Origin: JAJYKN01 sp035516155
GTDB taxonomy: Bacteria; Nitrospirota; UBA9217
Assembly: GCA_035516155.1 (NCBI GenBank)
Contig: DATJAP010000029.1
Coordinates: 30,059-94,058 of the forward strand
Reading direction: 5' to 3'
Length of the DNA stretch: 64,000 bases
Shown: positions 57,701 through 63,700 of the stretch, piece by piece
Layout of the letters: each line of letters opens with the position of its first letter
Numbering within the stretch: position 1 is the first letter of the stretch
The notes under the pieces: model-generated
Told to the model about the DNA's origin: nothing
Databases searched by the model: none
The model's input: only the letters and a program-made list of their open reading frames with translations
Made by a program: the position numbers and the translations under genes

Positions 57701-60671
57701 TTCCGTCGCCTCAGTGAACGGACTTACGGTGACCATTTTAAGCGCCGGCACGTCCACCATCACCGCATCCCAGGCAGGGAATGCCGCGTATCAGGCGGCA
57801 CCGAGCGTATCTTTGCCCCTCCTGGTCAATAAGGCAAACCAGATCATCACGTTTGGCGCGCTCCAGCCGGTCTTGCTTACCGCCGCACCATTTAACCTTG
57901 GCGCGACCATAAGCTCGGGACTGACCATCTCGTACGCTTCATCCAACCCGGCAGTCGCCACGGTTAACGGGAATACCGTAACGGTTGTCGGCGCCGGGCA
58001 AACAACCATTACCGCGTCCCAGCCCGGAAACGGAAACTATAATGCGGCCACCTCCGTGTCGCAGACGCTCACCGTCAACCAGGTTTCCCAGACTATCACC
58101 TTTACTCCTCTGGGAACGCAACCCATTACCCTGGGCACCATCACCCTTACCGCGACCTCCACTTCAGGACTTCCGGTAACCTATACCAGCAGCACCCCGG
58201 CGGTGGCAACGGTAAACGGGAATATACTCACCCTTTTGACCCTGGGTACGTCGGTCATCACGGCGTCTCAGGCCGGCAACACCAACTATCTGCCGGCCGC
58301 AAGCGTGTCGCAGACACTTACGGTTGGCCTCGCGAACCAGACGATAACGTTCGGGGCCATTCCCGCGCACACCTTCGGCGACTCGCCGTTCACCATTACC
58401 GCGACCGCAAGCTCCGGACTGCCAGTGACCTTCTACAGCACCAATCCCGGAGTCGTGTCCATATCCGGGAACGTCGCCACAGTAAACGGTGCCGGCACCA
58501 CCGTCATTTCGGCCAACCAGGCAGGGAACGGGATGTATAACGTTGCCCCAAATGTCTCGCAGACACTTACCGTAAACCGGGCGATAGTGAACGTGACGAT
58601 CGCCTCGAATAACCCGAGCCCCACGCAGGGGACGAGTGTGACCCTGTCATCGGTCGTGACGAGCACCCTGGGCAACCCGACAGGCACGGTCACGTTCAAG
58701 AGCGGGCTATCGATGCTCGGCACCGCCAATATCCTGGGCAACCAGGCGGTCCTCGCCACAAGCAGCCTCGTCGGCGGAAACAACATGCTGACCGCGGTGT
58801 ATAACGGCGACAATAATTTCGCCGTTTCCACCTCGCCCACCATGACCCAGGTGGTGTACGGGCCCCCAACGACGCCGTCCCTGAATTCGCCTTTCACGAT
58901 GAGCGAGGTAAACACCGTCTCTCCGACCCTTATTGTGAACAGCGCGAACGACCCGAACGGCGCGCCGGTCACCTATTCCATCCAGGTCAGCTCGAATAGC
59001 AATTTTACCGCTACCGTGGCGATCGCTTCAAACCTCACCGCATCAGGATCCACGGTGTCCTGGACGGTTACGCCGCAGCTTGCCGACCATACGCTCTATT
59101 ACTGGAGGGCTTTGGCCACGGGCGACGCGCTGAACAGCAACTGGATGCCAACGGCAAACTTCTTCGTGAACGCCGTGAACGTTCCTCCGACCGACCCGGC
59201 CATCAATACGCCTGCCAACAACACAATTGTGGCCTCGCTGATACCGTCTCTCATGATCACAAATTCCACGGACATGGACATGTACGCGACCGTTACCTAT
59301 GAATTCGACGTGGCGACGGACAGCGCGTTTGCCAACATGGTGGCCTCGGAATCAGGCATTATGCCGGGAAACTCCGGTACGACCTCCTGGATCGTCACGG
59401 CGGCCTTAACGAGTAACACGACCTACTACTGGAGAGCGCGTGCAACGGATTCCCATGCCCTGTCGAGCAACTGGGCAGTGGGAATCTTCACCGTCAGAAC
59501 CAACGCTCCCGTGCCGGTCGTCCCAGCCATAAGCTCTCCTGCTGTATTCGGAGTGGCACGCACGCTGCTCCCGGTCCTCACGGTCCAGAATACCTATGAC
59601 AGCGACGGCGATAACCTGAATTATTATTTCGACATAGACACCGTCAATACCTTCAACAGCGCGAACAAACAGTCATCCGGCTCACAGCCGCAGGGGAATT
59701 CCACGACCAGCTGGCAAGTACCCGTGCCCCTTACCGACCATACGACCTATTACTGGAGATGCATGGCCACTAACGGCCTGTCCAACAGCCCCTATGTTGT
59801 CGGCACGTTCTATGTTTCCTCCGTTGACCTGCCGCCTGCGGCACCAACTGTCAGTAACCCGTCCAACTACGGAACCGTGACGGTCTTCACCCCGACGCTC
59901 ATGGTGAACCCATCGGTGAACCAGGACCAGGACATCATCTCCTATGACTTCCAGCTCTACGCGGACAGCGCCATGCAGACGATGCTGACCTCGACAACCG
60001 GCGTCGCCAGCACCAGCTGGACCGTGGATATGTCCCTGTACGACAACACCGTCTACTACTGGAGAGCGCGGGCCACGGACAATTATGGAAACTCGAGCAG
60101 CTGGATGTCGCTCGCAAACTTCGTGGTCAAATATACCGGCGTGGTAACGCCGCCAACGATGACGATCCTGACGCCATCGGCCGGACAGCTCGTTGTTTCC
60201 GGGGGCACCTATACGATTACTTGGACCGCCGGCGATCCCGACGCCAACCCGGCAATCACGTTGTATTACAACACCACGGGCTCCGGCACAAACGGGACGA
60301 TGATCGCATCAGGCCTTCACAAGGACGACCTGGCCCACACCTACTTCTGGAACCTGAGCAACATCGCGGACGGCATTTACTACGTGTTCGCGGAAATCAA
60401 CGATGGCATCACGGCGCCAGTCTATGTTTATGCTCCCGGAACCGTTGCAAAGGTCGCGCTCTACGGGTGCCTGGACGGAGGGACGACAGTCGACATGAAT
60501 GATGCATTAAAGGCCCTTAAATTTGCCAATCATATCCTGACTCCCACAGCCCTTGACATCCTGCACGGCGACGTTGCCTGGAAGGTAAACGGCGGAGCCC
60601 CGGACGGCAAAATCGGGATCGACGACGTGGTTGTCATCCTTCGCAGGGCAGCAGGGCTCACGTCCTGGTAG
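42729..60671 (+). CDS. Giant secreted repeat protein: NHL, Ig-like arrays, FN3-like, dockerin (5980 aa)
   Basis: A signal peptide (hydrophobic VQLLLLSLVSFAILIAA, cleavage near VHA) is followed by 12 NHL repeats of about 56 residues (residues about 59-735), e.g. VAVDGSGNIFIADSNNYRIR, a six-bladed-propeller type. Then come 49 Ig-like repeats of about 83-86 residues in alternating blocks, three Ig-like domains at about 55.38-56.3 kb, an FN3-like domain (to 56.59 kb), a Big_3-type domain (about 58.58-58.86 kb), four FN3-like domains each with a YYWRA motif (or close variant), and a C-terminal dockerin-like domain (60463-60668; DMNDALKALKFANHI, DGKIGIDDVVVILRRAAGL). Probably an extracellular adhesin or matrix protein. 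The reading frame is intact throughout 17.9 kb. Confidence 0.93.
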   Translation: MMKGNHKTEYGNQCGNLGLFAQHRPCRSAFSGKAVQLLLLSLVSFAILIAAPSSVHATAGYITTVAGGGIGDGGSATAATMTPYSVAVDASGNVYILDGTNKVVREINASTGVITTVAGGGASSTNGVAATSFQLSVPYAIALDTSGNIYISDQGTQRVYEVYASDHTIHYVAGNGTGGFSGDGAAATSAKLNNPDGLAVDSAGNIYIADSYNHRIREVTKSNGYISTIAGTGTASSTGDGAAATLATLNFPYAVALDTSGNIYIAERSGARIREITVSNGNISTVAGNGTSGYSGDGAAATSAELYYPDGLYVDTSGNIFIADSQNSRIREVSASTHNISTVAGNGSGAYAGDGGAATAASINIPYGVSVDTSGNIYIADKNNNVVRKVTASTGYISTLAGTGSVYYGGDGDLATNAMFYNDYGVWVDGSGDIYIADSSNDRIREVNASTGDISTVAGTGSVGSSGDTGPATSAKVNTPYGVAVDGSGNIFIADSNNYRIREVNASTGNISTVAGTGTSGYSGDGGPATSAKIGQVKGIAVDSAGNVYFPDSTYCVVRELNVSTGNISTVAGNGTCGFAGDGAAATSAELYYPYAVAVDGAGNIYIADRSNQRIRKVTASTGYISTVAGNGTNGYSGDGAAATSADLFNPSGVAVDTAGNIYISDTSNSRIRMVTASTGIISTIGGGVLSAFGGDGGPATSAYINSPENIYVDAAGNIYFADTANNRVRKIFGKTSQTIGTITFAPASLTVGGSTATVSATATSGLTVSFSSLTPTICTSSGTNGATITPVAAGTCTIAANQAGNTTYLAAAQVTNNITVSPANQTIGTITFTPSTLQIGGTTTGSATATSGLAVTFTSSTPSVCTTSGTNGATVTGVAAGTCTIAANQAGNASYNAAPQVTQNITVTTDSQTIGIIAFTPGTLTVAGTTTASATATSGLAVTFTSLTTGVCTVSGTNGATVTALTTGTCTIAADQAGNATYSAATEVTNNITVTAAAQTIGAITFTPSTLAYLGTTTASATATSGLPVAFTSLTTGVCTVSGTNGSTVTAVAAGTCTIAANQAGNASYSAAPQVTQSITVTPASQSIGTITFSPTTLAAGATTTASAAATSGLSVTFTSLTTGVCTVSGGIVTGVSVGTCTIAANQAGNGSYAAATQVTQNISVGVGNQTIGAITLSPGTLAVNGTTTASATATSGLAVTFSSLTPSVCTTSGTNGATVTGVASGTCTIAADQAGNANYNAATEVTKDVTVTLATQTIGTITFSPNPAGVGSTSTASATATSGLAVTFGSSTPSVCTVSGNIVTVVGLGTCTITGNQAGNASYSAAAQVTNTLSVIKGNQTIGAVTFTPATLPVGATTVASATATSGLAVSFTSQTPSICTVSAGNVTGVAVGTCTIAADQGGNTSYNAAPEVTQTITVSMGNQTIGTITITPTSILTAANVTASASATSGLTPVVFTSLTPAVCTVSGTNGSTITGVSAGTCTIAADQAGNSNWNAATELIQNFTVGQGNQTIGAITFSPSTLTTAGTTTASATASSGLTVTFTSQTPAICTASGPNGKTITALAYGTCTIAADQAGNASYNAAPEVTQSITVSKGAQTISAIIFSPTTFAVGGTSTASATATSGLAVVFGTTTPSICSVSGSVVTAIAPGTCTVTADQAGNANYNAATEVTGNIGVAKADQTIGAVTFSPVTLTVGGTTTASATATSGLAVIFSSQTTTICTAAGGNGSTIAAIASGTCTILISQPGNSSYNAATQVTQNITVTAGAQSINAITFSPTTLTAGGATTASATATSGLIVAFTSTTPSVCTTGGSNGATVTGVAIGTCTIAANQAGNVNYLAAPQATQNILVTIGNQTIGAVTFNPSTLSTGGTTVASATATSGLAVTFTSNTPSVCTATGTNGSTITSLTAGICTIYANQAGNASFNPATQVTQNINISMANQTITFGSLSPVNYGAAPFALTATATSGLSVTYTSTNPGTASIGTGANSNIVTINAAGTTIITAYQAGDSNWNVATPVSQTLTVNPGTQTITFNAIPAHAYGDAPFNPGATASSGLSVTYTSSNTSVATVNGSNITIVGVGTSTITANQAGNAYYASAPGVGQTLTVSQGTQTITFGALPPKTFGAADFSPGATINSGQAITYTSSDPTVATIVGGNIHIIGTGTASITASQAGSANWAAAANVSQTLTVGQASQTITFGGPSAQTYGNAPFTLSATASSGDPVSFSVADPTVATVSGNIVTIVGAGTTSVTASQAGDTNYAAAPNVTRTLTVAKEPQTITFGALAPVLASDPPFALIASASSGETVTFSSSNTGVATVAGNTVTIVGAGTTIISAYQYGDNNWAIASNVNQTLSVGLASQTITFPALPAHNYGDADFAPGASSSSGLAVSYTSSNTSVATILFGNIHILSAGTTTITATQAGNSSYNPATPVAQSYTIGQASQTITFPAIPSKAFGAANFSPGASVSSGLTISYASSNTAVAMISGQNIQITGAGSTTITASQSGNANYAAATPATQNFTVTQGAQTIGAVSFSPSSLSSGATATASATATSGLAVTFSSQTPAICTVSGSTGNTVTGVSVGTCTIAADQSGNANYSAATEVTQNITVAKGNQTISAITFSPATLTNGGTTTASAMVNSGLAITFTSATPGVCTISGNTVTAVASGTCTIDANQAGNANYNAATQVAQNITVTAASQTIGAITFTPATLATGGTTAAAATATSGLAVTFTSQTPSLCTVTGSTVTGVAAGTCTIAANQAGNSNYSAAPTVIQNITVAPGNQTIGVITFTPSSVNVGGTSTASATVTSGLAVAFTSQTPSVCTTSGTNGATVTAIASGTCTIAANQAGNANYNAAPQVTQNMSVSKMNQTIGAFSFSPTTLTAIGTTTASATASSGLAVTFTTLTPSVCTVAGSTVSGVSPGTCTIAADQSGNGTYNAATEVTQNINVGVASQTIGSITFSPATLSTGQTTTVAATATSGLAVAYTSTTPSVCTISGTSVTGVASGTCTIAANQPGNTNYSAAPQVTQNITVSKANQTIGALTFTPGTLTVGGTTGASATASSGLAVTFTSQTPAICTMTGSTVTGVAAGTCTVAADQAGNANYNSAMEVTQSITITKGSQTIGTVTFTPGALAVGGTTSASATASSGLSVTFTSQTTGVCTVAGTTVTGLTAGTCTIAADQAGNGNYNAATEITQNITVGAGAQTIGVISFTPSTLSSGGTTTASAAASSGLAVTFSSQTPAVCTVAGSTVTAIAAGTCTIAADQAGNGNYNAAPTVTQNITVTKSSQTIGTISFTPATLTNGGTTTASATATSGLAVTFTSQTTSVCTVAGSTVTAVAAGTCTIAANQPGNANYNAASQVTQSIVIAKANQTIGATTFTPATLTVGGTTTASATASSGLAVTFTSQTTGVCTVAGTTVTGLTAGTCAIAADQAGNGNYNAAPETTQNITVGAGTQTIGAITFTPATLANGGATVASATASSGLAVTFSSQTPAVCTVAGSTVTGVASGTCTIAADQAGNGNYNAAPTVTQNITVTKGSQTIGTLTFTPSTLANGGTTSVSATSTSGLAVAFTSLTPGVCSVSGNTVTGAASGTCTIAADQAGNANYNAAAEVTQNIVIAKGNQTIGTITFMPATLVVGATTSASATASSGLAVTFASQTPGVCTVSGSTVSGVAAGTCTIAADQGGSSNYNAAAEVTQSIPVGMGSQIIGTITFTPGTLSSGGTTTAIASASSGLAVTFSSQTTGVCTVAGNTVTALASGTCTIAADQAGNSNYSAATEVTQNIIISKANQTIGGVTFTPPALTSGGTATVSATATSGLPVTFTSQTPGTCTVSGTTVTAVASGTCTIDANQAGNASYNAASQVTQNITIGKASQSIGAITFNPSNLSATGTTTAAATATSGLPVVFSSLTTTVCSVSGTNGSTITGISTGICIIAADQAGSSNYSAAAEVTQALTITGLGQTITFGPVAAHAYGDPDFALSGSSSSGLTLTYTSSDMTIATVTNGTVHIVAAGTVTLTASQPGNSVYGAASSVSEPLVINKANQTTAFGTLSLYALGDPPFTLAATASSGLPVTFVSSDPSIASVSGNTVTINAAGTVTITASQPGNADFNAAAPVAQSLTINLSQSQTITFGALPAHAYGDADFSPGATASSGLPVVYSSSTPTVATIVNGNIHIVGTGTSVITASQAGNVNFYAAPDVTQTLTVTDTAAVISATTPAANSFVNTAVAGYSLDRTVLNGTGMVMFAWAGGTVDSAGTHTYTMSLSDLAAGSHTVNTGLPLVNGAIYNVTFAAIDGAGIASVPVVNNNVTYDTLASAVTLSVPAPNSYINILNIGYGLSQNVVSGTVTIMRTGGAADPNSPYTVQMSGSELESGPQTITAGLPTLVNGAVYSVSISNVVDQEGNVSQTVTNANITYDTTAVLISATTPTPNSTSNTFAGYTLSGQVSSGKITYTRTGGAADPASPQIYTMTASDMTAGTHHIVTGLPLVNGGVYTVSFDATDEAGNVSTTVSDNNVTMDTVAPADGTVSATTGDGQVSLSWSGYGSNAASYIIVYGTASMPANCLSGSELYSGPSTSFVHANLTNGTSYNYRVCATDIVGNMSPGATTTATPKGSQIISFNPLPNHTYGDAPFSPNALASSGLPVFYTSSNPGVAAINGNSIVIVGPGTTMITASQAGNSAYNPAPPISQFLNVIMASQSITFAPIPVHASTDAPFGLLATASSGLPVSYTSSDPTVATVSGSMVTITGAGSCTITAYQPGNSNYNAAPSASQTLTISISSQSITFGTLASQTYGNPAFTLSGTATSGLAVTYVSSDTGVATIVGNTVTILGAGTTVITASQNGNSLYSPAPTVMQPLQVVQDTQTITFGAIPAHNVGDADFDPGATSSSGLPIQYSSSNSGVATVVNGKLHVMGAGTTTITAAQPGNINYVAAASVQQALTISAGTQTITFTPFPVQTYGNNPFFLTATASSSLPVTFTSSNPSVASVNGLTVTILSAGTSTITASQAGNAAYQAAPSVSLPLLVNKANQIITFGALQPVLLTAAPFNLGATISSGLTISYASSNPAVATVNGNTVTVVGAGQTTITASQPGNGNYNAATSVSQTLTVNQVSQTITFTPLGTQPITLGTITLTATSTSGLPVTYTSSTPAVATVNGNILTLLTLGTSVITASQAGNTNYLPAASVSQTLTVGLANQTITFGAIPAHTFGDSPFTITATASSGLPVTFYSTNPGVVSISGNVATVNGAGTTVISANQAGNGMYNVAPNVSQTLTVNRAIVNVTIASNNPSPTQGTSVTLSSVVTSTLGNPTGTVTFKSGLSMLGTANILGNQAVLATSSLVGGNNMLTAVYNGDNNFAVSTSPTMTQVVYGPPTTPSLNSPFTMSEVNTVSPTLIVNSANDPNGAPVTYSIQVSSNSNFTATVAIASNLTASGSTVSWTVTPQLADHTLYYWRALATGDALNSNWMPTANFFVNAVNVPPTDPAINTPANNTIVASLIPSLMITNSTDMDMYATVTYEFDVATDSAFANMVASESGIMPGNSGTTSWIVTAALTSNTTYYWRARATDSHALSSNWAVGIFTVRTNAPVPVVPAISSPAVFGVARTLLPVLTVQNTYDSDGDNLNYYFDIDTVNTFNSANKQSSGSQPQGNSTTSWQVPVPLTDHTTYYWRCMATNGLSNSPYVVGTFYVSSVDLPPAAPTVSNPSNYGTVTVFTPTLMVNPSVNQDQDIISYDFQLYADSAMQTMLTSTTGVASTSWTVDMSLYDNTVYYWRARATDNYGNSSSWMSLANFVVKYTGVVTPPTMTILTPSAGQLVVSGGTYTITWTAGDPDANPAITLYYNTTGSGTNGTMIASGLHKDDLAHTYFWNLSNIADGIYYVFAEINDGITAPVYVYAPGTVAKVALYGCLDGGTTVDMNDALKALKFANHILTPTALDILHGDVAWKVNGGAPDGKIGIDDVVVILRRAAGLTSW
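44940..48563 (+). repeat. Ig-like array 1, cysteine-pair type, 14 units of about 259 bp
   Basis: Each unit begins QTIGTITFTPSTL-like, then TTTASATATSGLAVTFTS, a Cys in PSVCTVSG, and a second Cys in GTCTIAANQAGN, ending VTQNITV. The paired Cys positions recur in nearly every unit, predicting one disulfide per domain. Confidence 0.9.
48564..50318 (+). repeat. Ig-like array 2, cysteine-free type, 7 units of about 250 bp
   Basis: Units begin QTITFGALPAHxYGDAPF, then SSGLPVTYTSSNTSVATV, and GAGTTTITASQAGN, ending VSQTLTV. They resemble MBG/Big-type domains. They share the tail with array 1 units but lack both cysteines. Confidence 0.88.
50319..54629 (+). repeat. Ig-like array 3, cysteine-pair type, 17 units of about 254 bp
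   Basis: Same unit as array 1. In the second half the period is almost exactly 252 bp with highly similar adjacent units (e.g. around 52.3-53.8 kb), which points to recent unit duplication or gene conversion. Confidence 0.9.
54630..55376 (+). repeat. Ig-like array 4, cysteine-free type, 3 units
   Basis: Units open QTITFGPVAAHAYGDPDF, QTTAFGTLSLYALGDPPF and QTITFGALPAHAYGDADF, the same family as array 2. Three non-homologous Ig-like domains (ATTPAANSFVNT, VPAPNSYIN, ATTPTPNSTSN) and an FN3-like domain follow. Confidence 0.85.
56595..58583 (+). repeat. Ig-like array 5, cysteine-free type, 8 units of about 248 bp
   Basis: Units open QIISFNPLPNHTYGDAPF and end VNRA before a Big_3-type domain. 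More diverged from each other than the units of array 3. Confidence 0.85.
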
Positions 60672-60757
60672 AAAGAACTCTCCAGGAATTGAAAATAAAT
60701 TTTACGGATTCAGAAACAGACATTTTTGAAGTTTAACCTTTATTTTCAGGAGGTGAC

Positions 60758-63700
60758 ATGTTTACCCAATCTATCTTCAGAGCTGGCACGAACAAAAGGA
60801 CCACGAGAAGAGTAGGTACAAAGACGCATGGCATGGCTCTTGTGCTTCTTGCATGCGTGGTCATTTTGCTGTGTGCTTTCCCTGGCAGTGTTGCTGCCTG
60901 CCAAACAAGCATTCCGCCGGGACAGATTAACAAACTGGCAGGGACCGGAGATGATGCGTATTCGGGCGATGGCGCGCCTGCAGCGCACGCCTGCGTCAAT
61001 AATCCTTCCCAGGTCACTGTCGATTCGTACAATAATATCTACGTTGCCGACACTAATAATAACTGCGTCCGCATGATTGACCCTGCAGGCAATATCACAA
61101 CGGTTGCCGGAACATGCAACCCGGGCGAAGGTCAGGCAGGCGACGGAGGGTCTCTTTCCGGGCTCAAAAAGCCGACCAGCGTCACCGTCGATATGAACGG
61201 TAATATTTACATATCGGACTCAGGCAATAATGTCATAAAAAGAATCGACTGCACCAAGGTCGTCACGGTCATAGCAGGCAACGGGCATCCGGGCTACAGC
61301 GGAGACGGCGGACAGGCCACATCCGCCACGTTCAAATTGCCCTCCTACATCTACCTCGACAAGAGCGGCAATATGTACGTCGCCGATTCCGGCAATAATG
61401 TTGTCAGGCGTATAGACGCCAACGGCATCGTAACCACGATTGCAGGGGAGGCGAGCAATAAGCCCGGCTATTACGGCGACGGCGGGCCTGCCACAAAAGC
61501 ATCCTTGAACAACCCGACCGGAGTGGCCGTTGATGCAAACGGATTAGTGTATATCGCAGACAGCGGCAATAACTGCGTCCGCATGGTAGATGCCAAAGGC
61601 ACTATCACCACGATAGCAGGAAACGGGAACGCAGGAAGTTCGGGTGACGGTGGGGCGGCGGTTTCCGCAAAGCTCCACGACCCGACATCGGTGTCCGTTG
61701 ATCCGTCGGGGAACCTGATCATCACCGATTCCGGCAACAACAAGATACGGGAAATTAGTGCCGCAACAGGCATTATCAAGACTATCGTGGGTACCGGCAA
61801 TGCGGGTGATGTCGCAGACGGCATTGAAGCGATTGTCGCTAACCTCAGGAATCCGTCTGGTTGCTATGTCGACACTGACGGGAGCATTTATATCGCTGAT
61901 ACCGGAAATAACAAGGTCCTCAAGGTACAGGGCAACGGCAATGTGTTCACCATATCTGCGTCTTCAAGTTCGAATGGCTGCCTGAGCCCCTCGTGCTCCA
62001 AAACGAGCGGCTGCATCAGCCCGTCTAGGGACCTTACCATTCCGAAAGGCAAGAACAGCTTATTTACGATTACGCCGTCACAGGGATACAGGATTGAGGA
62101 CGTTCTGGTCGATGGAGCTTCGGTCGGGGCAGTCAGCTCCTATACTTTCTACAATGTCATTTCAGACCACACCATTGCCGTATCGTTTACGCTGGATACA
62201 TACACCATTACCGCAACCATATCAAACATCGATTCCAGCACGCCGGTCAATGGAACGATTTCTCCTGCAGGGACTACGATCGTGGACAAGGGCGGAAACA
62301 TAACCTATACAATCTCTCCTTCCCCGAATTCCCTCGTCTCTGGCCTTGTGGTGGACGGAACGCAGCAGGGGAAACTGAGCAAGTACACATTTTCAAACGT
62401 TTCCGCCAACCATACGATTGCCGCCTCTGTCCAGCTGAAAACAACTACGGTAACGGCTTCGGCTGGTGCGGGCGGCACCATTTCAAACATTGGATCAAAT
62501 ACAGTTTCGTTCGGCGACAGCATGTCGTTTACCATCACGGCAAATCCGGGATACTCCGTTTCCGATGTTCTAGTTGACGGTGTATCCGTCGGTGCCGTCA
62601 CGTCGTATTCGTTCACCAATGTAACGGCCATCCACACGATTAAAGCGCTGTTCACGCCCAATGCGGCATTTACCATTAATGCCAGTTCCACTGGTAATGG
62701 GACTATGACGCCGACAGGCAGTGTTGCCGTCAATGGAGGCGCCAGCAAGACATTTACCTTCATCCCGGCGAAAGGATACCGTGTTGATAGCGTTCTGATA
62801 GACGGTGCGAATGCAGGCATAACAACGACGTCGTACACGTTCGTCAATGTCCAGGCCAACCACTCGATCGTTGTATCTTTTGTCCCGGATGTGTACACCA
62901 TTACGGCCTCAATCGTGCTTGGCAACGGGACTATTACCCCGGCAGGGGTTACCACCGTCAACGATGGCGGTAGCCAGAGCTACACCGTCACTGCAGCCGC
63001 AGGCTATTCCACCTCCCTCGTCCGAGTGAATGGAGTTGCCGTGACGCTTGATGCAAACAACTCCTACACCATAACCAATGTCACCGCCAATGCTACCATT
63101 ACCGCGGTCTTCGTGCCGATCACTTATACGGTCACGGTTACTCAGACGGCAAACGGCACCATCGCTCCGGGCACCTTAAGCGGCATTACCCCGGGCGCGA
63201 ACCAGGTCATCGCCATAACACCGAACGCAGGCTACCATGTTGCGGGCGTCACGGTGGACGGCTCTTCCGTGGGGGCGGTTACCTCCTACACCCTCAGCAA
63301 CATCCAGGCGAACCACACCGTGACCGCCACGTTCGCGGCAAACCCGTCCTACACCATTACGGCCACCGCCGGGACGAACGGATCCATTTCTTCTGCCGGC
63401 ACCACGACGGTCCTGGGAGGCACCAATCTGACCCTCACCATCACGCCAAACACGGGCTACCGCGTTTCCTCGGTCGTCGTTGACGGCATCAACCAGGGAG
63501 TGGTCACAAGCTGGGGATTTGCAAACGTCCAGGCAAACCATACGGTCAGCGCCACCTTCACGCCGGACGTCTACACCATTACGGCCTCAATCGTGCTTGG
63601 CAACGGGACCATTACCCCGGCGGGCGTGACCACCGTCAATGACGGGGGCAGCCAGAACTATGTCGTCACTCCGGCCTCGGGCTACTACATCTATTCCGTG

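Noticed and set aside
45134..58372. Many minus-strand open frames of about 73-86 codons, several exactly 252 bp long and head to tail, inside the giant gene
   Set aside because: They recur once per repeat unit and are mirror frames of the Thr/Ala/Gly/Val-rich plus-strand repeat; no ribosome binding sites, and the plus frame is intact throughout.
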